This document shows positions 56,498 through 64,000 of a DNA stretch of 64,000 bases, in pieces. Within the stretch, counting starts at the first letter, position 1; every line of letters starts with the position of its first letter. Source of the DNA: Eutypa lata (Eukaryota; Ascomycota; Sordariomycetes; Xylariales; Diatrypaceae); contig JAKULF010000021.1 in assembly GCA_022661535.1 (NCBI GenBank), forward strand, positions 186,001-250,000, given 5' to 3'. The translations under genes and the position numbers were made by a program. The notes under the pieces were generated by a model. The model was not told where the DNA came from and made no database searches. It was given only the letters and a program-made list of their open reading frames with translations.

Positions 56498-58108
56498 ATG
56501 GCTCTCCTCGATGGCCCGCAACCCAACGCGGGAGGGCCTACGCTCTTCGGATTTCCGATGAAGCAGGTCTCCCTAGTTACGGTATGCATATTCTATCGTG
56601 TATTTTGTCGAGGTAGTGAATACCTAGGGTTTCGAAGGAGACCGGTATACTAACTAACATGATTTTCTTTTTCATAGTTGACATTTCAAAACTCGGCTCT
56701 CACCCTTATTATGCACTATTCTCGAATGATGCCTCCTACCGGCGACCATCGATATTTTCCTTCGACCGCCGTATTCCTGACCGAGGTGATCAAGCTGGCC
56801 ATATCGCTGACGTTCGCCATATACGAAATCTCGAGGGGGTTGTCTCCCATGTCACCAGCGACGTCGATATTCAAACAGATCAACAAGGGCGTCTTTTCAG
56901 GCGATAGTTGGAAGCTGGCTATCCCAGCTACGCTATATACCCTGCAGAACACCCTGCAGTATGTGGGAGTGGGAAATCTGGACCCGGTCCATTTCCAGAT
57001 TTTATATCAGTTAAGGGTATTTGCGACCTCCTGAGGGCATAATAGAACTGGTAGAGTGGACTCCCTTGCTAATGATCCGATGTAGATCCTCACCACGGCC
57101 ATCTTTACGGTGACGATGCTCGGCCGCCCGCTCACCCCGAAACGATGGATCGCGCTTGTCATCCTAACTATTGGTGTCTCGATCGTGTCGATTCCCTCCT
57201 CCGACTCGAAAGACCCGTCCTTCATATTCCAAGACATGGCCGACCATTTCTTTCCTCGTTCAGTCCACGAGTTAGGACAGGCCACCTCTGGCATAGGCGA
57301 GGTTGCGAACCATCTCACGAGACGGTCAGCTACGTACGAGGGCATCGAGGACGACCAGGATCTCGTGCCCGCCATGAACTATTCGCTCGGCCTATCAGCC
57401 GTCCTCGTCGCCGCAGTCGTGTCAGGTCTGACTGGTGTCTATTTCGAGAAAGTGGTCAAGGATCCCACTACCTCGGTGTCCATCTGGACTCGGAACATCC
57501 AACTGTCATTTTACTCGCTGTTCCCAGCTCTCCTGATCGGCATTGTGTACAAGGACGGCGAGGAGATTGCGCAACATGGCTTTTTCGATGGCTATAACTG
57601 GATTGTGTGGACATTGATCATCTTGCAGGCCTGTGGTGGTATTCTTGCGTCGCTCTGCATCAATTATGCGGACAATATCGCCAAGAACTTCGCTACGAGC
57701 ATTAGCATCGTTATCAGCTTCTTGTTCAGTGTCTGTTTCTTCGGCGTGGAAGTAACCTTGACGGTAAGATTCAACCCAACCCCCCTCCCTGTGAACATCG
57801 TGGGATAAACTCTAACTAATTCTTCGGAAATCTAGTTTCTCTCGGGCACAATTCTTGTCCTTCTCTCGACTTTCCTGTACAGCGGACCGGATCGCAAACG
57901 TGGCAGGCCACCCCCAATCCATATTGCCGGCCTGGAGAAGGCGACAATCGAGTCTATGAACACACCTAGATACACGGACGATAGATTGAGTGTTCCAGAT
58001 CCACTAGAAGCCGTGAGATCAATGGGGTTGTCCACATCGCGCCCCTCGTCACCGTTGCGACACCATGCTCGTGTGCCCTCGGCTAGGGGTAGAGTCCGCG
58101 ATGAATGA
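56498..58108 (+). CDS. Golgi nucleotide-sugar transporter, UDP-galactose transporter type (SLC35A)
   Basis: Four exons (56498-56581, 56678-57016, 57086-57763, 57836-58108) give 457 aa. The membrane core has LTFQNSALTLIMHYSRM in TM1, FLTEVIKLAISL, PATLYTLQNTLQYVG, LDPVHFQILYQLRILTTA, GVYFEKVVKD, WTRNIQLSFYS, ILASLCINYADNIAKNFATS and SIVISFLFS: the ordered hallmarks of the SLC35A family (UDP-Gal, UDP-GlcNAc, CMP-sialic acid carriers). Fungal members usually carry UDP-galactose into the Golgi for galactosylation of glycans. A loop of about 60 residues between the halves and a polar C-terminal tail extend it beyond the animal length of about 340-400 aa. Introns all have GTATxx/GTAAGA donors. Confidence 0.92.
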
Positions 58109-59204
58109 GGTCAGATGATGAGTTTGGGATGAGATATGAAGTGTTGCTACGAACAACCAGGTTCTCCACGGCGATGGATAGGTCGGGTTTCTTAGTGCTG
58201 ATCAGGTTACGGCGCTTGATGCTCGGATGGAATGGGGGTATTACATATATACACATTGGGTGGGGGCTAAAACTTGCAGAAAAAGTTGGTGCGTACAGGA
58301 TATCGAGCGATCACGAGTAGGCGTTGTTGACGGTACTGACACCGGCACCGGCACCGGTGCTGGGAGATGTGAAGATGACGGATGGGTGGATGGATGCATT
58401 GCAGTCGCTTACTGCACCGGAGAGCATACATTACACATCTTTAGTCACAGAGCAGCTTTTTGAATGCGACGGCTTGGGAATATGGTCTGATGTTTTAGAA
58501 GAAATAGAGCTTGTGTGAAACTAAAGTACCTACCTACTTATATGCGGCTTCTGTTTCAGTCGAGGTGATCTCTTGATGTGATACTGAATAACTGAGATCA
58601 TGGGTACTTGTGCATTGCATTGCATTAGACAGTCACCCACCACCAGCTAGCCACCATCAACAGCTCTTGACTAACAGCTTCTTACCCCGGTACATATTTC
58701 TACAATACCGCCAATCTGTAACCTCTACTGAGTTATTTCGTGGGGACATCGAAGGAATTCTCGTCTCAATTGAGTTGTGTTCCATGCACTGAGTTCGGGT
58801 GTTCACGCACGTGCACTATTGGCGACTTAGACAATGGAAGGAGCATCCGAAGAACCTCCTTCCCATGATGCTTCAAGTTCAGCAGCAGGCAACAGCACCA
58901 GACGGCATCGGGCACTTACCTCTGTCCTTCCCTAGTGCCTAGGTTATCTTGCCACTCCCATGTTTCCATTTCCAACTCAACTTGTACAGGTGTCCTCAAC
59001 CCTTCAGTTCATAATACCCCCTCCGGATCAAAACTAGCAACCCATCATTCCGTCTTATGAGTTAAGAGTTGAATTATATTCTTCATCTATACTCTTGTTA
59101 AATATATATTCAATTGAGAACTATTGTCGTCATTGTTGCCATTATAGTGTATCCAGCCTTCATCCTTTCCGGCTTCTATGTCTAGACAAGACTACTAGGT
59201 CACC
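58109..59204. other. Intergenic / promoter region of MER3
   Basis: This 1.1-kb gap has only short frames; no gene was recognised. Confidence 0.45.
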
Positions 59205-62200
59205 ATGTCTGGAGAAGGTAGCGGGATCGGTGGCAGGAACAACCACTTCTACAGTTCCCGTAATCAATCTCTTCAGGATAGATATTCCCAGAGCATCACC
59301 AACCATAACAGTAATCTTTTCCCTATCTTAGACCACCGACTTCCCCGTTTCCTCACACTTGATGATTCAAATGGCGGAGAAGGCGAGTACTTCAACCCAA
59401 TGAGTGAGAATCATAATGCTGATGACCACCTTGACGACTTCGGTAAGTTTATATTTATATATACCTAAGAAACGACTTGAACCGACTGTGCTAACTATAG
59501 TCCTAGACCTTAATCTCTTGGGACACCCTCGTCAGTCCGACCACTTGGACTATGTACCCCATTCTAATCTTCACCCCCTTTCCAACCATGGTAGTCGGGG
59601 ACCACGCCTCTCACTTCCAATGAGTAACCCCTTGAGTCGTCCTGCTCGCATCATCGGAGATGCCAGTCACCACTTTAGGCCATATGCACGACGTGATCCT
59701 GGATATCAATCGCCCTTTCTTGGCAATCCTATTCATATGGATACATTTCATCCAAGTCCTGCAAGCCAGCCTATTTTCGAGAGAGATAGCTCTCATAGAG
59801 TCAGAGAGCTCCAGCCCGGCACTCAATTAATCACACCCCCATTCTATCAGCGTGAGTTACCTATTTCCAGCAAGACCATGACTACGTAACTGACTGGCTG
59901 ATTGATTGGTAGCTTCCAACCCAACACCACCTCTCGGCTCCCGTTCAACGAATGCTAGTTCTTCATCGGAACTTAGTAATTCAAGTCCGTCTATGAGAAT
60001 GAGTCGTCGAAGACAACCTCAGGCGGCTATGAGACCTCCTCCAGCTCATAAATGGACCGAAAAGCTTCATTTGGATCTTGACCATGCTCAAAACGCCCCT
60101 CCAGTCATCAATAACACTCGACTCGTTGATCCACGACAAGCACTCCCGGATACGTTCCGTGCCATCTTTCCCTATAAGCTGTTCAATGTCGTCCAATCCA
60201 AATGTTTTCCCCTGGTGTATGGTACCAACGACAACGTAGTCATATCTGCCCCTACTGGTTCTGGCAAAACGGCAATCTTGGAGCTAGCAATTTGCAAGTT
60301 AGTCGGGAGCGCCGATCCTGAGAGATTCAAAATCATCTATCAAGCACCCACGAAATCGCTCTGCTCTGAGAGAGCACGCGACTGGGAAAAGAAGTTTAGT
60401 CACATGAATCTCCGCTGTGTCGAGCTGACCGGCGACACTTCACGAGCCCAGACTCGTCGTGTCGGGAGCGCTCCCATCATTGTCACCACCCCTGAGAAGT
60501 GGGACTCCATCACAAGGAAGTGGTCCGATCATCAAAAGCTTTTGCAGTTCGTCCGCCTTGTTCTCATCGATGAAGTTCATATATTGAATGATACAAGAGG
60601 TGCTACCTTGGAGGCGGTTGTCTCGCGTATGAAGACTATCAGCGCCGATGTTCGTTTTGTTGCCCTAAGCGCCACTGTCCCAAACCTTGAAGATATCGCC
60701 AAATGGCTTGGCCGGGATAGCAAGACGCAACATGAATCTGCCAGATACGAAATGTTTGGCGAAGAGTTGCGGCCCGTCAGATTGCAGAAGTACGTCTACG
60801 GCTACGATGGACCGCCAAACGAGTTCATCTTTGATAAGTCGCTCGACGGAAAATTGAATCTACTACTTGGCAAACACTCGCAGAAGAAACCCATTATGGT
60901 TTTCTGCTTCACACGGAAGTCCTGCGAGAGTACAGCAAAGTGCCTGGCGGAATGGTGGTCAACCTCGAGCTCTGAAGACAAGGCATGGCCTGCACCCTCG
61001 AAAAGAATCCCCGTGATCAGCAAAGACCTCCAAGAAATTGTTCGCTATAGAGTTGCGTTCCATCATGGAGGGCTTGGTTTGGAAGACAGATCAGCGGTTG
61101 AACATCACTATCTCAACGGAGATCTCCATGTTATATGCTGCACCTCAACACTGGCCGTTGGTGTGAACCTGCCTTGCCATACCGTGGTTCTGAAAGGTAC
61201 GATGGGCTATTCTGACGGCGAGCTACAGGAGTACTCGGATATAGACGTCATGCAGATGCTCGGCCGCGCTGGTCGTCCCCAGTTTGATAAAACTGCCGTC
61301 GCATTGATTATGACAAGAAGAGACAAAGTCGACCGTTACAACAAGATGGTCAAGGGAGAACAGACTCTCGAAAGTACCCTCCATCGGAACCTAGCAGAGC
61401 ATTTGAACTCTGAGATTGGTCTCGGCACTATTAAAGACATAGCTACAGCCAAGACGTGGATTGGTGGTACGTTTCTCAGTGTCCGCATGCGCCAGGCACC
61501 CGCTCGCTACGGGGCTGATGGCGTCCTCAACGCTGCTGGAGCCGATGAAATGATGGAGGAATGGTGTGAGAGAGATATCAAACTCCTCCAGCAGCACAAT
61601 CTCATAACTCTGGCTCCCTTCGGATGCACAGAGTACGGTAATGCCATGTCGCGGTACATGGTCCAGTTCGAAACCATGAAGCTGCTGTTGACGATCCCAC
61701 GTGGTGCAAAACTAGAAGAAATGGTATGCCAAGGATGCGTTGTACCTGTCCTCTACATTATAAGTAAACTAACGAATAATACAGCTTACTACTCTCTGTA
61801 AAGCGGTGGAATTTGAAGAATTTCGGTTCAAGCCAACCGAACGACCGCTGTTCCGAAAGCTTAATCAATCCCCTTTCATTCTCCATCCGATCAAGGAGAC
61901 AGTCACTCAGACATGGCATAAGGTTTTCTTGATGGTTCAGATACACCTCGGAGGGGTAGAATTGCCAAACGACAAGGAATTTGGCCATTTGAAGCGGTCA
62001 ATCTTCTGTGAGAAAACAGCCATCTTCGACAGACTCAACCGCCTCATACGTTGCGTTGTTGATTGCAAAGCCTTTGATGGAGACGGTGTCAGTACGAGAG
62101 TTGGTCTTGAGCTTGCTCGCGCCATCGCGGCTAACTCCTGGGAAAACAAGCCCACCCAACTCAATCAAATTCCGGGATTCGGTCCGGTTACGGTACGAAG

Positions 62201-64000
62201 ATGGATTGCCCATGGTGTCAATACCGTCCTTGGGGTAGTCGACAGAGACTTCCTAGAGATGGAGAGAATATCAGGCCGAAACCCACCTTATGGAACCAAC
62301 CTTACAAAGATATTGGATGGTTTTCCGCGACTTACTCTTAGAGCTGAATTGATCAAATCGCCCAAACAGAATCCCAGCCCTCAAGACAATGTCACCGTCC
62401 TGGTGAAGGCTAATCTTGGTCACTGTAATACCAAACGTGCGCCGAACTGGAACGGCAAAGTCCCGGCCGTCACATTCATGGCGGAAGTTTCCGACGGCAA
62501 CCTTGCCTATTTCTGGCGCGGAAACATCAAGAAACTCGATGAGGCCCGAGGTTTGGAGCTGAAGTTCCCTGTTGTTCTCAGTGGCCCTCAACAAATCATA
62601 TCGTGCCACTTCAGCTGTGAGGAGATAGTTGGTACGCAGATCATTAAGAAGTTGGAGCCTCAGATTCCGGTATCTGCATTCGATGGTATTAGCACGGGAG
62701 AGAGACGCCGTGAGCCGCCAAAAATCGATTTGCTAGATAGCGACTTGGACCTTGAAGAAGGTGACGAGGCGGACATGCTCAATGTTCTAGATGCTTCCGG
62801 CCTCGATAATGAGTATCCCGGTCCATTAGATGCCGCGGACGACGATTTCCCATTTATTGATGACCTTTTATCTCAAGACAAATCCAATTTAGAAGATGAC
62901 GCTCAGAGAATGGAGAATGGGAAGTGGATGTGTCACCATCGCTGTCGAAATGGTGGAACTACCAAGTCTGGTAAATCATGCTCGCATAAGTGTTGTCACG
63001 AGGGGGTCGATAAGCTACGGCCTCCACCACATCATAGGAAGGCCAAGGGCCTTGCTGAAGGGGACGAGGAAGAGGATTTCCTTGAAGCCTCGGAGTTCTC
63101 ACGGGAAAGTATGCGCGGAGATGGACCCCCTAACCACACCCAAGGCAGAAAGCCAGGCATTGCAAAATCCAAGTCTGCTGGTTCCAGAAGTTGCGAGCGA
63201 CCCGCCCTAGAACTGGGAGGAACATCAAGTCATTCCACGACCCAACACGGAATTTCGAAGGTTGGACGTCCCAGTCTGAAGAGGACGCGCTCGGTTGAGA
63301 ATGCTGCTCGTACTAAGCCCCCGAGAAAGAAGTTGATTTTCAATAAGCCTTCGTCCAAGGATATTTCCTTAGGAGCTGACTATATTGATCTATCTATGGG
63401 ATCTGATAACGTTGAGACTGATAGATTCACTAACACTCAGAAAAAGCATGGCTCGAACGCAGAGATGGGAAGACATGGGCTCGGGGAACTTCACCACAAA
63501 TCGCAGGGTAGCATGCACACTCCTGTGGGACCGAAGGAAGATTATAGGGGTACAGGATCTGCCTTTGATGGAGCTTGTTCCGAAGACCGAAACTCCATTG
63601 GTCAATCAAACATTGCCAATGTGAACGATAGAACACCACCCGATGCTGACAGCCCTACGGACTACGAGTTTCCTGACCTTGATGAATTTTATGGGCCAAA
63701 TGCTGCGGGCAATGTTCAGGATTTCCAAGACACGGTTGAAAACGACGAGACACTATATCCAGGTGTCGTGAACACACTCAAAGAAAGTATTGATCACGGC
63801 CAGGACCCGAATCTGAGCTTCACAACAGTGGATGCACTTCAAAAGGCATCTCAACGCCTGGATATTCCATCAAGTAGCAACAACTCACATGACTCGAGCA
63901 TGCCCCTAGATTCCCCATCGTTTCAACACGATTTCTCGCCAGAACTAGAGTCGAGTCCGCCTTACCCGGCGGTAGATATGCCGGAGCATATGAGCTTCAG
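59205..64000 (+). CDS. MER3: Meiotic ATP-dependent DNA helicase MER3/HFM1, 3' end outside window
   Basis: Exons 59205-59442, 59501-59851, 59913-61723 and 61785 onward stay open to base 64000, giving about 1538 visible residues. After a disordered N-terminus come the Ski2-like superfamily 2 helicase motifs: APTGSGKT (about 309-316), the DEVH box in LIDEVHIL (about 415), ALSATVPN, FCFTRKSC, HHGGLGLEDR, STLAVGVNLPCHT and QMLGRAGRPQFD. A winged-helix and Sec63 domain follow, then helix-hairpin-helix IPGFGPVTVRRW. After an acidic linker, WMCHHRCRNG...CSHKCCHEG is the Cys/His knuckle conserved in HFM1 proteins. The enzyme stabilises recombination intermediates for interfering crossovers in meiosis. 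The C-terminal tail is polar and acidic. The start ATG (CACCATGTCTGG) has a good context. Confidence 0.93.

Overview
The window is nuclear DNA of a filamentous ascomycete (Pezizomycotina; probably Sordariomycetes, which is a weak guess). The evidence is dense short introns of 46-99 bp with GT-AG and a few GC-AG ends, fungus-specific families (Zn(II)2Cys6 factor, SAT4/fungal-rhodopsin membrane protein, fungal P450 types), and a 3.5-kb AT-rich island whose base changes look like repeat-induced point mutation (RIP). All gene models below were spliced by eye; exon lengths were checked to keep frame.

Region 1 (1-17.1 kb) starts with the 3' end of a C2H2-type gene and then holds a compact nine-gene cluster: DUF1479 oxygenase-like protein, sugar-porter MFS transporter, SDR, CYP504-like P450, second SDR, amidase-signature hydrolase, MetX-like alpha/beta hydrolase, RidA protein of the 2-aminomuconate-deaminase type, and a Zn(II)2Cys6 regulator. 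The composition suggests uptake and catabolism of an aromatic or amide compound rather than a classical synthase-driven metabolite. The most interesting signal of the window is here: five promoter regions of these genes carry a CGG-N5-CCG palindrome, best written TCGG-N5-CCGA, and a sixth carries a one-mismatch copy. One lies in front of the regulator itself. I saw none in the promoters of the adjacent terpenoid genes, so the sites seem to mark the limits of one regulon.

Region 2 (17.1-30.3 kb) holds a degenerate fragment, a SAT4-family membrane protein, and a small terpenoid locus: P450, stand-alone class I terpene cyclase, P450, SDR. The cyclase resembles the N-terminal half of fungal chimeric (fusicoccadiene/ophiobolin-type) synthases but has no prenyltransferase domain.

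Region 3 (30.3-50.3 kb) is gene-poor. It has an MFS pseudogene with several stops, a relic of a fungal NLR-type N-terminal domain, a long low-complexity conserved protein, the GPI mannosyltransferase 2 gene (PIG-V/GPI18), simple repeats, and the RIP-like island at 43.1-46.6 kb with an internal 240-bp direct repeat.

Region 4 (50.3-64 kb) returns to housekeeping genes: a 1119-aa Ser-rich conserved protein, a UDP-galactose-type nucleotide-sugar transporter, and the meiotic helicase MER3/HFM1, which runs off the right edge.
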